The translations under genes were made by a program, and so were the position numbers. A stretch of DNA of 64,000 nt, from positions 62,001 to 126,000 of the forward strand of contig JACUTU010000006.1 in NCBI GenBank assembly GCA_014859685.1, written 5' to 3'. This document shows positions 26,349 to 35,442 of the stretch, in pieces (the first letter of the stretch is position 1; each line of letters opens with the position of its first letter). The stretch is from Sulfurospirillum sp. Its GTDB lineage: Bacteria; Campylobacterota; Campylobacteria; Campylobacterales; Sulfurospirillaceae. The notes beneath the pieces are model-generated. The model worked only from the letters and a program-made list of their open reading frames with translations. It had not been told where the DNA came from and ran no database searches.

Positions 26349-27422
26349 ATGAAACGATACAAGATAGCAGTAATTAGAGGCGATGGTATAGGCCCTGAGA
26401 TCGTAGATGAAGCGGTAAAAGTTCTTGACGCTGTGAGTGCTAAAGAGGATTTTGAACTCAATTATGAAGAGTATCTTATGGGTGGTATTGCGTACGATGT
26501 TAAAGGTACGCCTTTGCCTGATGAGACGATTGAGGGTTGTTTGAATTCTGACGCTGTTTTATTTGGCTCTATTGGGGGCGAAAAATGGGACAAACTTCCA
26601 CGAGATATGCGTCCTGAAAGTGGACTTTTGAGACTTCGAAAAGCTTTGGGTGCGTTTGCAAATTTGCGACCAACAAAAGTTTTTGACGAACTTGTTAATG
26701 CAAGTACACTCAAGCCAGAAGTACTGCAAGGTGTTGATCTGTTTGTTGTAAGGGAGCTTACGGGTGGTATCTATTTTGGAGAACCACGAGCTAAAGAAGC
26801 AGATGTTGCGTACAATACGATGATTTATACAAGAGAAGAGATCCGTCGTATTGCTGTGGTTGGTTTTGATAGTGCCATGAAACGCCGTAAAAAACTCTGT
26901 TCTGTTGATAAAGCAAATGTGCTTGAAGTAAGTCAATTGTGGAGAGAAGTAGTTGAAGAAGTTGCACAAGATTATCCAGAAGTTTCACTCTCTCACATGT
27001 ATGTAGATAATGCCGCGATGCAACTTATCCGTAATCCAAAACAATTTGATGTAATTCTTACGGGAAATATATTTGGCGACATTTTGAGTGATGCTTCAAG
27101 TATGATAAGTGGTTCGATTGGTCTGCTTGCTTCTGCTTCTATGGGTGGTAAAGTAGGGATTTATGAACCAATTCACGGTTCAGCTCCTGATATAGCAGGG
27201 CAAGGTATCTCCAATCCTATCGCTACAATATTGAGTGCAGCCATGATGCTTCGGTTTGCACTTGGCGAAATAAATGCAGCCGATCGCATAGAACTTGCTG
27301 TAAAAAATGTCCTTAAAGATGGGTATCGCACAAGAGATCTCTCGGCAATGGGAGCAAGTGAAGTGTGTTCTACTAGTGAAATAGGCTCGATAATAGCCAA
27401 TTATGTAGCAAAGCTTTCGTAG
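26349..27422 (+). CDS. leuB: 3-isopropylmalate dehydrogenase
   Basis: This 357-residue enzyme oxidatively decarboxylates 3-isopropylmalate. The opening [21 protein letters not shown], the substrate loop [28 protein letters not shown], the metal site [14 protein letters not shown] and [18 protein letters not shown] are all intact. The ATG at 26349 gives the normal N-terminus; an upstream in-frame start at 26301 lies inside leuD and is rejected. Confidence 0.96.
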   Translation: MKRYKIAVIRGDGIGPEIVDEAVKVLDAVSAKEDFELNYEEYLMGGIAYDVKGTPLPDETIEGCLNSDAVLFGSIGGEKWDKLPRDMRPESGLLRLRKALGAFANLRPTKVFDELVNASTLKPEVLQGVDLFVVRELTGGIYFGEPRAKEADVAYNTMIYTREEIRRIAVVGFDSAMKRRKKLCSVDKANVLEVSQLWREVVEEVAQDYPEVSLSHMYVDNAAMQLIRNPKQFDVILTGNIFGDILSDASSMISGSIGLLASASMGGKVGIYEPIHGSAPDIAGQGISNPIATILSAAMMLRFALGEINAADRIELAVKNVLKDGYRTRDLSAMGASEVCSTSEIGSIIANYVAKLS

Positions 27423-27434
27423 AAGATACCTTAT

Positions 27435-27683
27435 ATGAAAACACTCACGCTTGCGTCTATTTATGAACTGCAAGGCTTAAAAGATGAAGCTCTTGAAATT
27501 TATAAAGAACTTTTGATAGCAAATCCAAACAATAAAGATGCAAAAATCGCTATAAAAAGACTCTCAGGTATTCGCAAAAAATATCTCGGAGTCAATCAAG
27601 ATATGAAAGAGTTTTTTATTCGTATGGATAGTGAAGTTGAGTTTATGGAATTTGAAAGGTGGTTAGTAAAACTATGGAATTAA
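27435..27683 (+). CDS. small TPR-like protein
   Basis: This 82-residue protein has one tetratricopeptide-like repeat (LASIYELQGLKDEALEIYKELLIANPNNKDA) followed by a basic/acidic helix. It probably mediates protein contacts. It overlaps the CiaD-like gene by 10 bases and lies 12 bases after leuB. A short gene ahead of the CiaD-like gene is also found in Campylobacter as I recall, but no function is known. Confidence 0.7.
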   Translation: MKTLTLASIYELQGLKDEALEIYKELLIANPNNKDAKIAIKRLSGIRKKYLGVNQDMKEFFIRMDSEVEFMEFERWLVKLWN

Positions 27684-28009
27684 AAGATATGATTCTCTCA
27701 ACTCTAGCAGAGTTAGAAGAGGTACAAAAAGAGAAACCAGTAAAAGAATTAGTAGAAAAAATACAAGAGCCTTCGACGATTCCAACTCCAAAAGAGGGAT
27801 ACACGAGTGATGATGAAAGCCCATGCATAAGTGATGAGGTGCAATTTTGTAAGGCTTTGCGAGAAAGAGTGCTAGTGCTTTTTGAGGGTTTTCAATCCCC
27901 CAACAATAAAAACATAGAATCAAAAATCGATCTTACACTTAATTTTTTAGAATATCTCCTTGGGGTACTTGATGAACGATTGGAAAACTTAGAGTCCCAC
28001 AAAAAATGA
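27674..28009 (+). CDS. CiaD-like domain protein
   Basis: This 111-residue protein has an acidic N-terminal half with low-complexity linkers and a C-terminal helical segment (CKALRERVLVLFEGF...LDLTLNFLEYLLGVLDERLENL-like). That segment matches the CiaD-like domain of Campylobacterota, named after the C. jejuni secreted invasion effector Cj0788, which also precedes cca. The effector role need not apply in a free-living relative. ATG 27674 is chosen; GTG 27659 is an alternative. It overlaps cca by 4 bases. Confidence 0.65.
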   Translation: MELKDMILSTLAELEEVQKEKPVKELVEKIQEPSTIPTPKEGYTSDDESPCISDEVQFCKALRERVLVLFEGFQSPNNKNIESKIDLTLNFLEYLLGVLDERLENLESHKK

Positions 28010-29115
28010 TTTTTATAAGGGATTTTCCCCCGCACTTGCAACAACAAATAGACGCAGTTATCACTTTTTTATCTCCCTATACAAAAAGAGCTTATTTTGT
28101 GGGCGGTTGTGTTCGTGATCTCTTGTTAGGCTGTGATGTAATTGATATTGATATAGAAGTTTATGATATAGATCCACAAACATTTGATATGCTTATGTGT
28201 AAATTTGGCGCTCTTGGAGTAGGCAAAAGTTTTTTTGTTTATAAATTTCAAGATATAGATCTCTCTTTGCCACGCTTGGAACAAAAAAATGGTGTTGGTC
28301 ATAGTGCGTTTAGTGTTCGCATCTCACAAGACGAAAAAGAAGCATCCAAAAGACGCGATTTTGCGATGAATGCGTTGATGCTCAATATCTTTAATGGTGT
28401 TGCATTGGATTTTTGGGGCGGTGAGTCTGATATAAAAAAAAAGTGCATAAAACTTATAGATGAGCAAGCATTTCGTGAAGATAGTTTGCGTGTATTGCGT
28501 GCAGTACAATTTGCAGCCCGTTTTGATTTTAGCATAGATGCGCATACGCTTTTGGTTATGCAAAGCATCGACATAAGCGACTTAAGTATGACGCGGATTT
28601 TTTGGGAATTAGAAAAATTTTTCAAAGCAAAATTTCTACATGTAGGGCTTTTATATTTTTATAAGCTTGGAATGTTTGAGCGGATATTTGGTTTACATGT
28701 AAGCCCTGAAGCATTTGAAAAAATCATTCAAGAACTCACTGATGTGGACTTTGAAGAAGAATTTAAAGAGTATTATCTGCTTTTTATTATTTGTGGCGTT
28801 TTGGGTGTACATGTAAAGAGTATTTTGCAAAAATTACAAGCGCCAAAGAGATATTTTAACACTTTCAAATACCAACCATTCATACCAAATCCCTCGCAGC
28901 AAGAACTCTATACGATAGCGATTCAAATGCCCATAAAACAGTGGCTTGGAAACTACAAAAAGCCCATTAAGCAAGAAGCTAAGAATTTAGATATTTTTGA
29001 TGTAAAATACACAGGTGGAGTAAGCGTGCATGATGTTATTGTTGATGGGTTTGAGAAAGAAGCGATCGCAAAAGAGTATGCACGAAGAGTTTTAGAGACT
29101 ATAAAACCTTTTTAA
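28006..29115 (+). CDS. cca: CCA tRNA nucleotidyltransferase / polyA polymerase family
   Basis: This 369-residue class II nucleotidyltransferase adds or repairs the CCA end of tRNAs. The active-site segment YFVGGCVRDLLLGCDVIDIDIEVYDID carries the G-R-D and DxD elements, RRDFAMNALM is the next motif, and EDSLRVLRAVQFAARFDFSID the neck. The C-terminal region is diverged. The gene holds three TACATGTA palindromes between 28639 and 28814. It follows the CiaD-like gene with a 4-base overlap. Confidence 0.9.
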   Translation: MIFIRDFPPHLQQQIDAVITFLSPYTKRAYFVGGCVRDLLLGCDVIDIDIEVYDIDPQTFDMLMCKFGALGVGKSFFVYKFQDIDLSLPRLEQKNGVGHSAFSVRISQDEKEASKRRDFAMNALMLNIFNGVALDFWGGESDIKKKCIKLIDEQAFREDSLRVLRAVQFAARFDFSIDAHTLLVMQSIDISDLSMTRIFWELEKFFKAKFLHVGLLYFYKLGMFERIFGLHVSPEAFEKIIQELTDVDFEEEFKEYYLLFIICGVLGVHVKSILQKLQAPKRYFNTFKYQPFIPNPSQQELYTIAIQMPIKQWLGNYKKPIKQEAKNLDIFDVKYTGGVSVHDVIVDGFEKEAIAKEYARRVLETIKPF

Positions 29116-29159
29116 TCACAAAAGTGCTAAAGTATCAATTGTTTTTTTAAGGAGGATTT

Positions 29160-30530
29160 ATGCAAGAATTGAATACGCTCAGCGAACAAGAGATAATCGA
29201 TAAAATCCTTTTTGAAATTCAAGAATTTACCGTTGAACACCACTCGATTCATCCTTACGATATTGCCGAATTGCTCCTATCGCTTCGTGAACTTAACGAA
29301 GATTTATATAAAGATGTCATCAAAAAAATTCCTCATGAACTTTTTGCCGAAGTTCTCTCTGAATTACCTGATTTTGTGCAAGAGGAACTCTCAGAGTTTT
29401 TAAGTATCCCAAAACTTGCAGATATTACCGCAAAGATGGATACTGATGATGCGGCACACTTTATCCAAACACTCAGTGAAGAAAACGAAGATATTGCACA
29501 TCATATCTTAGAAACATTTCAAAGTGAAGACAAAGAGATGATGCGTCAGCTGATCTCATATGATGAGGATGAAGCGGGCGCTTATATGCAGACGGAGCTT
29601 TTTCACGCGGTGATTCATGAGCATATAGGCGGTGCTTTAAGGCGTTTAAAAGATTTAAAAGAAAGCGGGGAGCTAAACAATATTTGGCACTGCTATTTAA
29701 CTGATGATGATGGTGTATTTGTTGGCTCGGTTGGGCTTGAAGAGCTTATCATCTTTGAACATAATTTAAAATTTTCAGATATTCCAACTGATAAACTCAA
29801 ACATTTTAGTATCGAACATAAGCAAGATATAAAAGAAGTGATTGAAATCGTAACAAACTATAACCTCTCAAGTTTGCCTGTTTTGGATGAAAATAAAAAG
29901 CTTATTGGGAGAATTACTTCAGATGATATCTACGACATCATCGAAGAGAGTGCAACCGAACAGATTTATAATATGGCAGGTGTAGATGATGATGCAGAGC
30001 AGGAAGAAGATCTTTATGAGATAGGTAAATCAAGAGCGATTTGGCTTGGTATAAATCTTGTAACGGCGATCGTTGCCTCAGTAGTCATCGGTTTTTTTGA
30101 TCAAACTATCCAATCCTTGGTTGCTCTTGCGGTTTTGATGCCCATAGTTGCTTCAATGGGTGGCAACGCAGGTACACAATCACTCACAGTAACAGTTCGG
30201 CAGATTGCTATCGGTGAGATTGAAGGTGATGATGCAAAAAAGACAATTTATAAAGAGCTTATTATCGCTTCAATCAATGGACTTTTATTTGCGTCTATCA
30301 TCGGTTTGCTGGCTTTTTGGTGGTATAATTTGCCGATGTTGGGAGTTGTTATTGCTCTATCTATGATCATCAACCTGCTGAGTGCGGGTTTTTTTGGTGC
30401 GGCAATTCCTCTTGTTTTGCAAAAATTAGATATCGACCCAGCTATCGGAAGCACTGTTTTGCTAACGACAGTTACCGATGTTGTAGGCTTTTTTAGTTTT
30501 CTGGGCTTAGCAACTATTATTTTGTTATAA
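29160..30530 (+). CDS. mgtE: MgtE magnesium channel
   Basis: This 456-residue protein has the MgtE order: a superhelical N domain (about 1-135), a CBS pair (about 140-260, including NYNLSSLPVLDENKKLIGRI) that senses Mg2+, and five transmembrane helices (about 290-456) with MPIVASMGGNAGTQSLTV lining the pore. GGAGG precedes the ATG. It stands between cca and purU. Confidence 0.95.
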   Translation: MQELNTLSEQEIIDKILFEIQEFTVEHHSIHPYDIAELLLSLRELNEDLYKDVIKKIPHELFAEVLSELPDFVQEELSEFLSIPKLADITAKMDTDDAAHFIQTLSEENEDIAHHILETFQSEDKEMMRQLISYDEDEAGAYMQTELFHAVIHEHIGGALRRLKDLKESGELNNIWHCYLTDDDGVFVGSVGLEELIIFEHNLKFSDIPTDKLKHFSIEHKQDIKEVIEIVTNYNLSSLPVLDENKKLIGRITSDDIYDIIEESATEQIYNMAGVDDDAEQEEDLYEIGKSRAIWLGINLVTAIVASVVIGFFDQTIQSLVALAVLMPIVASMGGNAGTQSLTVTVRQIAIGEIEGDDAKKTIYKELIIASINGLLFASIIGLLAFWWYNLPMLGVVIALSMIINLLSAGFFGAAIPLVLQKLDIDPAIGSTVLLTTVTDVVGFFSFLGLATIILL

Positions 30531-30531
30531 T
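30526..30531 (+). promoter_or_regulatory. -10 box for purU operon overlapping the mgtE stop
   Basis: TATAAT spans the mgtE TAA stop (30528-30530) and lies 25 bases before the purU start. The purU-trmL-flavoprotein run can therefore start independently of mgtE. Confidence 0.5.
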
Positions 30532-30556
30532 ACCGCTTTTAATTTTTGGAGTAAGC

Positions 30557-31390
30557 ATGGAAAATTATATACTCAAGATAGATTGTAGTGATGCAAAAGG
30601 TTTAGTGTACAAAATATCAGATGTTTTATATAAAAATGATCTCAACATCGAAAAAAACGATGAATTTGTTGATGGTGAAAATAAAAAGTTTTTTTATCGT
30701 GCAGTTTTGAGCGGTACTCTTGAAATAACGCATATCAAAAATGTCCTCCTGAGTGTTTTGCCAAAAGATAGCTATATATCACTTGCCAAAAAGACAAAAA
30801 AAAATATCATCATTATGGCGACAAAAGAATCACATTGTTTGGGAGAACTTCTCTTGAAGCACGATAGTGGTGAACTCAATGCAAATATCTTAGCTGTTGT
30901 TGCAAATCATGAGAATTTAAGGCTTTTAGTGGAGAAATTTGCTATCCCTTTTCATTGTATCGATGTGTTTGGTTGTGAAAGGCAAGAACATGAAAAACGG
31001 ATCTTGCAAGTATTGGAAAGCTACAAGATAGATTTTATCATTTTAGCAAAATATATGCGCATACTTTCTAGTGAATTTGTGTGCCATTATGAACAAAAAA
31101 TACTCAATATCCATCACTCATTTTTACCAGCTTTTATAGGTGCAAATCCTTATAAGCAAGCATTTATCCGTGGTGTAAAAATCATTGGAGCGACTGCACA
31201 TTTTGTCAATGATAATCTTGATGAAGGTCCTATTGTTGCACAAGATGTAGTGAGCGTAAACCATGAATACTCATGGAAAGATATGCAAAGAGCTGGGCGT
31301 ACTGTGGAAAAAAATGTTCTCTCAAATGCAGTTGATTTAGTGCTTGAGGATAGAGTTTTTGTATATGGCAATAAAACGGTAATTTTTTGA
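30557..31390 (+). CDS. purU: formyltetrahydrofolate deformylase
   Basis: This 277-residue enzyme releases formate from 10-formyl-THF. An N-terminal ACT domain (about 1-85: YILKIDCSDAKGLVYKISDVLYKNDLNIE) is followed by the formyltransferase-like fold with NIHHSFLPAFIGANPYKQAF and IGATAHFVNDNLDEGPIVAQD, which holds the catalytic His and Asp. GGAG precedes the ATG. It overlaps trmL by one base. Confidence 0.95.
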   Translation: MENYILKIDCSDAKGLVYKISDVLYKNDLNIEKNDEFVDGENKKFFYRAVLSGTLEITHIKNVLLSVLPKDSYISLAKKTKKNIIIMATKESHCLGELLLKHDSGELNANILAVVANHENLRLLVEKFAIPFHCIDVFGCERQEHEKRILQVLESYKIDFIILAKYMRILSSEFVCHYEQKILNIHHSFLPAFIGANPYKQAFIRGVKIIGATAHFVNDNLDEGPIVAQDVVSVNHEYSWKDMQRAGRTVEKNVLSNAVDLVLEDRVFVYGNKTVIF

Positions 31391-31860
31391 TGTTCAATAT
31401 CGTTTTAGTACACCCACAAATTCCACAAAATACGGGAGCTATAGGCAGACTTTGCGTCAATACAGATGCGAAATTACACATCATAGAACCAACATGTTTT
31501 CAGATTAATGACAAAAATGTCAAGAGAGCAGGACTTGATTATTGGGAGCTTTTAGACATTACTGTTTGGGAAAGTTTAGACGCTTTTTTAGCATGCCATG
31601 AACAGTTTGTAGATCGTTTTTTCTTTGCAACTACAAAAACCAAAACACCCTATTTTGAAGCAAAATTTAAAGTAGGGGATTTTCTTTTTTTTGGTGGCGA
31701 AAGCACTGGGCTTCCGATGGAACTTATGCAAAAAAAATGGGAAAATGCGATCACAATTCCCATGGGTAAAAACGGTCGTAGTCTCAATCAAGCTATGGCT
31801 GTTGGCATTGTTTTGTATGACGCTATTTCAAAAAACTTTAATCATTTTGAGCAGAAGTGA
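31390..31860 (+). CDS. trmL: tRNA (cytidine/uridine-34-2'-O)-methyltransferase
   Basis: This 156-residue minimal SPOUT methylase modifies the wobble base of leucine tRNAs. VLVHPQIPQNTGAIGRLC opens it; GGESTGLP and the knot motif SLNQAMAVGIVLYDA form the AdoMet site. The ATG shares its A with the purU stop. Confidence 0.93.
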   Translation: MFNIVLVHPQIPQNTGAIGRLCVNTDAKLHIIEPTCFQINDKNVKRAGLDYWELLDITVWESLDAFLACHEQFVDRFFFATTKTKTPYFEAKFKVGDFLFFGGESTGLPMELMQKKWENAITIPMGKNGRSLNQAMAVGIVLYDAISKNFNHFEQK

Positions 31861-32993
31861 AAATCTATGATATAGCCATCATCGGAGCTGGTGCAAGTGG
31901 GTTGATGGTAGCTTCATTTTTGGGAGATAAACAAATAGCATTGATTGACGGCAATACAAAGATTGGTTTGAAGATTTTAGCTAGCGGTGGTGGTAAATGT
32001 AATGTTACTAACCAAAATGTATCTACACAAAACTATCTTTGTAATGCAGATTTTGCAAAATACGCATTACAAAATTTTACCTCTGAGCATACTTTAAGCT
32101 TTTTAGAAAAATTTAATATTCCACTTGAATTGCGAAATCACGGGCAGTATTTTTGTAAAAATTCAGCACGAGATATTGTCGAGCTTTTCAAAAAACTCAA
32201 TGCACATGCTACTCTTTTTTTGGCACAAAAAGTCAAAAGTGTGTGTTTTATGGAAAATTTTATAATTGAAACAGATAGTGAAAAAATCTTTTCAAAAAAA
32301 TGTATCGTTGCAAGTGGTGGAGTGAGTTATGCAACTCTTGGAGCCACAGATATAGGCTATAAGATAGCAAAAATATTTGGACATACTATCAAAACTCCTG
32401 CTCCTGCACTTGTGGGTTTGTGCGTGCAAAAAGAGCAGTTTTGGATGAAAAACCTCTCTGGTATTTCCTTTAATGTCAAAATAAGCATAAATGAAAAGTC
32501 ATTTACAAATGAGCTTTTATTTACCCACAAAGGTATCAGTGGACCCGCTGTTTTAAGCACATCTTTGTACTGGCAAAAAGGCAAGATTATAATTGATTTT
32601 TTACCAGATACAGATTTAAAAAAACTCTTACATGTAAGAACAAATAAACAAATCTCTTCACTTTTACCTCTTCCTAAAAGATTTATAAAAGAGTTTTTGG
32701 CGTCAATAAATTTGCAAGATAAATCCATAGCACAACTCACAAATGTAGAAATTGCATCTTTGCAAAGCTTGAAAAATTACATCTTCGCGCCTGCTGGAAA
32801 TTTTGGCTATACAAAAGCAGAGATCACAAAAGGCGGTGTGTGTACTGATGAGATAGACGCACATAGTTTTGAGAGTAAATTGCAAAAAAGGCTTTATTTT
32901 ATAGGCGAAGTATTAGATGTGAGTGGGGAACTTGGCGGTTACAATTTGCAATGGGCATTTGCAAGCGCAGTTGCATGTGCTAATCATGTATGA
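31857..32993 (+). CDS. HI0933/YhiN-family FAD-dependent oxidoreductase
   Basis: This 378-residue flavoprotein has an N-terminal dinucleotide site (IAIIGAGASGLM), a following ASGGGKCNVTNQN motif and the C-terminal GGVCTDEID..LYFIGEVLDVSGELGGYNLQWAFASA, all of the HI0933/BaiN group. Reactions of this group are mostly uncertain. It starts with GTG inside the trmL stop (GTGA). Its end overlaps the convergent cyclase gene by 14 bases. Confidence 0.9.
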   Translation: MKIYDIAIIGAGASGLMVASFLGDKQIALIDGNTKIGLKILASGGGKCNVTNQNVSTQNYLCNADFAKYALQNFTSEHTLSFLEKFNIPLELRNHGQYFCKNSARDIVELFKKLNAHATLFLAQKVKSVCFMENFIIETDSEKIFSKKCIVASGGVSYATLGATDIGYKIAKIFGHTIKTPAPALVGLCVQKEQFWMKNLSGISFNVKISINEKSFTNELLFTHKGISGPAVLSTSLYWQKGKIIIDFLPDTDLKKLLHVRTNKQISSLLPLPKRFIKEFLASINLQDKSIAQLTNVEIASLQSLKNYIFAPAGNFGYTKAEITKGGVCTDEIDAHSFESKLQKRLYFIGEVLDVSGELGGYNLQWAFASAVACANHV

Positions 32994-34155
32994 TCATATC
33001 TCGACCCTTATTTTTTGCTTCATAGAGCATATCATCAACTCTTTTGATGAGTGAATTAGCATCATCATTTTGAGAAAAAGCGGTGATACCAAAGCTACAT
33101 GTGATGCTTCTTTTGATGCCAAAGTCATGGTAGATGATCTTTTCTCGTAACTTTTTAACCACAAGTAAAGCATTTTCTTTTGTTGTTTTTGGCAAGATGA
33201 TGGTAAACTCTTCCCCTCCCCAACGGGCTAATATATCGCATTCTCTAGTATTTATAGAGATGATGGTAGCCAAATCTTTTAGAATTTGGTCACCAATGAG
33301 ATGACCGTGAATATCGTTGATCTCTTTAAATTTATCAATATCAAAAAGTACAAGAGCTGTTGGATCTGCATATCTTGCAAAAAGTTGTAAAAAAGTCTCA
33401 AGTTCTTCGTTGAATTTTTTTCTATTGTAAAGCTTAGTAAGCTCATCTTTGTAAGCATGCTCTTTGATTTCGCCGTAGTTTTTTTCTAAAATACTCTGTT
33501 GTATTTTTAATTTTTCGTGAGATTTTTCAAGTTTTTGTTGTGCATTTTTTTGTTTTGTGATGTCGTGAATTGCTCCGATGATACCGATAGGTTTTTCCTC
33601 TGTGATGAGAGCTTTTTTATAGATCACTACATGTAGAGGTTTAGACTTTAGACCACTTATCGTACTTTCAAAGTGGTAGGTATTTTTTTGCTCAAGAGCT
33701 TTTTTATCTGAAGCATTGAACTCTTGTGTGATTTGAGTGGAAAATAGATCTTGACTTTTGAGTCCGATTATTTTGGATTGTTCTATATTGGTGAGTTTTG
33801 AGAATGCTTTGTTGCACAGGATATACCTTCCTTCTAAATCTTTGTAAAATACAGGAATTGGTACAGTTTCAATGATGGTTTTAAAAAGATTTTCACTTTC
33901 TCTCAACTCTTTAGTGCGTTTTGTAACTTCTTGTTCTAGAGTATTTTTTATTTCTAAAATTTGGTTGTAAGCATTTTGTTGCCTTTTGTAAAAAACGACA
34001 ACAAAGATGATCGCAATTATAAAGGCTACGCCAAAAATAATGATATTTTGAACAAAGTTTTCTTCTTGGAAATGAGGTATGAGCGTAAAAGCTATGATTG
34101 TTTGTAAAAGAATAAAAACTAATAATATAAAAAAATTTTTTCTGTTTGGTGTCAT
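32980..34155 (-). CDS. membrane-bound PAS-GGDEF diguanylate cyclase
   Basis: This 391-residue protein has two N-terminal transmembrane helices (about 7-25 and 37-56) with almost no periplasmic loop, a coiled linker, a PAS domain (about 85-200, ending IIGAIHDITKQKNAQ) and a GGDEF domain. The active site reads WGGEEF (active variant), with an RxxD product-inhibition site (RECD) five residues before it. It should therefore make c-di-GMP and be feedback-inhibited. On its strand TACAAT (34186-34191) is a good -10. Confidence 0.93.
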   Translation of the reverse strand: MTPNRKNFFILLVFILLQTIIAFTLIPHFQEENFVQNIIIFGVAFIIAIIFVVVFYKRQQNAYNQILEIKNTLEQEVTKRTKELRESENLFKTIIETVPIPVFYKDLEGRYILCNKAFSKLTNIEQSKIIGLKSQDLFSTQITQEFNASDKKALEQKNTYHFESTISGLKSKPLHVVIYKKALITEEKPIGIIGAIHDITKQKNAQQKLEKSHEKLKIQQSILEKNYGEIKEHAYKDELTKLYNRKKFNEELETFLQLFARYADPTALVLFDIDKFKEINDIHGHLIGDQILKDLATIISINTRECDILARWGGEEFTIILPKTTKENALLVVKKLREKIIYHDFGIKRSITCSFGITAFSQNDDANSLIKRVDDMLYEAKNKGRDMIIHD

Positions 34156-34258
34156 TTAAATTCCTTAAGAACTTATAAAAGCATAATTGTACCACCAATT
34201 TTCAAAAATGATGATAAAATTATGCAATTTCTACTCAGAGCGTATTTTGATTTAAGAG

Positions 34259-34354
34259 CTGACCTTACGCACTTTTGTAAAAAAGTTCGTTTATGCCTCT
34301 CATTTTCTCGAAAAGTACCCTTTTTGTTGCTTTAGAGGGTTGTAGGGACATTAG
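34259..34354 (-). repeat. MITE-like intergenic repeat, copy 4 (96 bp)
   Basis: Reverse short-form copy from CTGACCTTACGCAC to GGGACATTAG. It is flanked by the perfect direct repeat TTAAGAG (34252-34258 and 34355-34361); the match continues as CTGA. It lies between divergent genes, the only copy placed upstream of two starts. Confidence 0.82.
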
Positions 34355-34470
34355 TTAAGAGCTGATCTAACTTGTATAACGCAAGCAAGTTTTGGTGAAT
34401 TTCAATATTCCAAGTCGTAGTATTTTGATGATACAAATGGTAAATTTTTATAAATGGGAGAGTAGTTTTA

Positions 34471-35382
34471 GTGTTTCGTTTTTTCTTTGTATCTATTGCA
34501 TTATGTGTTTCACTTGTGGCGAAAGATTTTCGTGTTGCTGCATACAATGTGGAAAATCTTTTTGATATGCAATACAACGCATCTGAATATAAAGAGTATA
34601 TTCCAAACGCAAAAAGTGGTTGGACGCAAGACATGTATAACAAAAAACTATCCAATCTTGCAAAAGTTATCGCAGTTATTGATGCAGATATCATAGCTTT
34701 GAGTGAAGTTGAATCAAAACAAGCCCTCTATGATCTCAACGAAGCACTTGGCGTGAAAAAATATCCCTATATCTTTATCCAAAAAACAAGAGCAAATATC
34801 AAAAACGCTTTGCTTTCAAGGTATAAAATTCAAAAATCAAAAGAACATTTTGTGAAGGGTTTTAGTAGAAGTATCAGTGAATTGAGCCTTCTTGTGGAGC
34901 AAAATGAGTTAAAACTCTATCTAAATCATTGGCCCTCTTACAATTTTGCAAATGAAAGTCGCTTGGAATATGTAAAAGTTTTGCAAAAAATACTCAAAAA
35001 AAAGGATGAATACATCATCTTAGGGGATCTCAATTCTCCTTTGCAGATCCAAAAAGATGGCTGGGGTATTGGAGTGAATGAGCTTGTAAAAAACACACAA
35101 AGCCTAAATTTATGGCTGGAATTAACACCGCAAAAACGCTACTCACATGTATATAAATCCAATAAAAAAGCACTAGATCACATCATACTAAGTTCGAATA
35201 TGCAAGATGGTAAAAAGATCGAATACAAGCCAAAAAGTTTTGGAGTATTTGCTCCTGATTTTGTATTGGATGCCAAAAAAAGACCCTATAGATGGCAGAT
35301 TAGTAACTCTGGAAAGGGCAAGCATTTAGGCGACGGTTTTTCAGATCATCTTGCAATTTATGCGGATTTTTCTATCTACTAA
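34471..35382 (+). CDS. exported endonuclease/exonuclease/phosphatase family protein
   Basis: This 303-residue protein has a signal peptide (FRFFFVSIALCVSLVAK) and a DNase I-like fold: VAAYNVENLFDM, DIIALSEVESK, LYLNHWPS, ILGDLNSPL and GFSDHLAIYADF supply the Asn, Glu, His, Asp and His of the active site. It may be an extracytoplasmic nuclease or phosphodiesterase. It starts with GTG; GGGAGAG lies upstream. Repeat copy 4 lies before it. Confidence 0.85.
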   Translation: MFRFFFVSIALCVSLVAKDFRVAAYNVENLFDMQYNASEYKEYIPNAKSGWTQDMYNKKLSNLAKVIAVIDADIIALSEVESKQALYDLNEALGVKKYPYIFIQKTRANIKNALLSRYKIQKSKEHFVKGFSRSISELSLLVEQNELKLYLNHWPSYNFANESRLEYVKVLQKILKKKDEYIILGDLNSPLQIQKDGWGIGVNELVKNTQSLNLWLELTPQKRYSHVYKSNKKALDHIILSSNMQDGKKIEYKPKSFGVFAPDFVLDAKKRPYRWQISNSGKGKHLGDGFSDHLAIYADFSIY

Positions 35383-35442
35383 GAGTCATTTAACGCTGCG
35401 TTAGATAAAATATTTTTTTGATTAAATTTTAAAGGTAGATTG

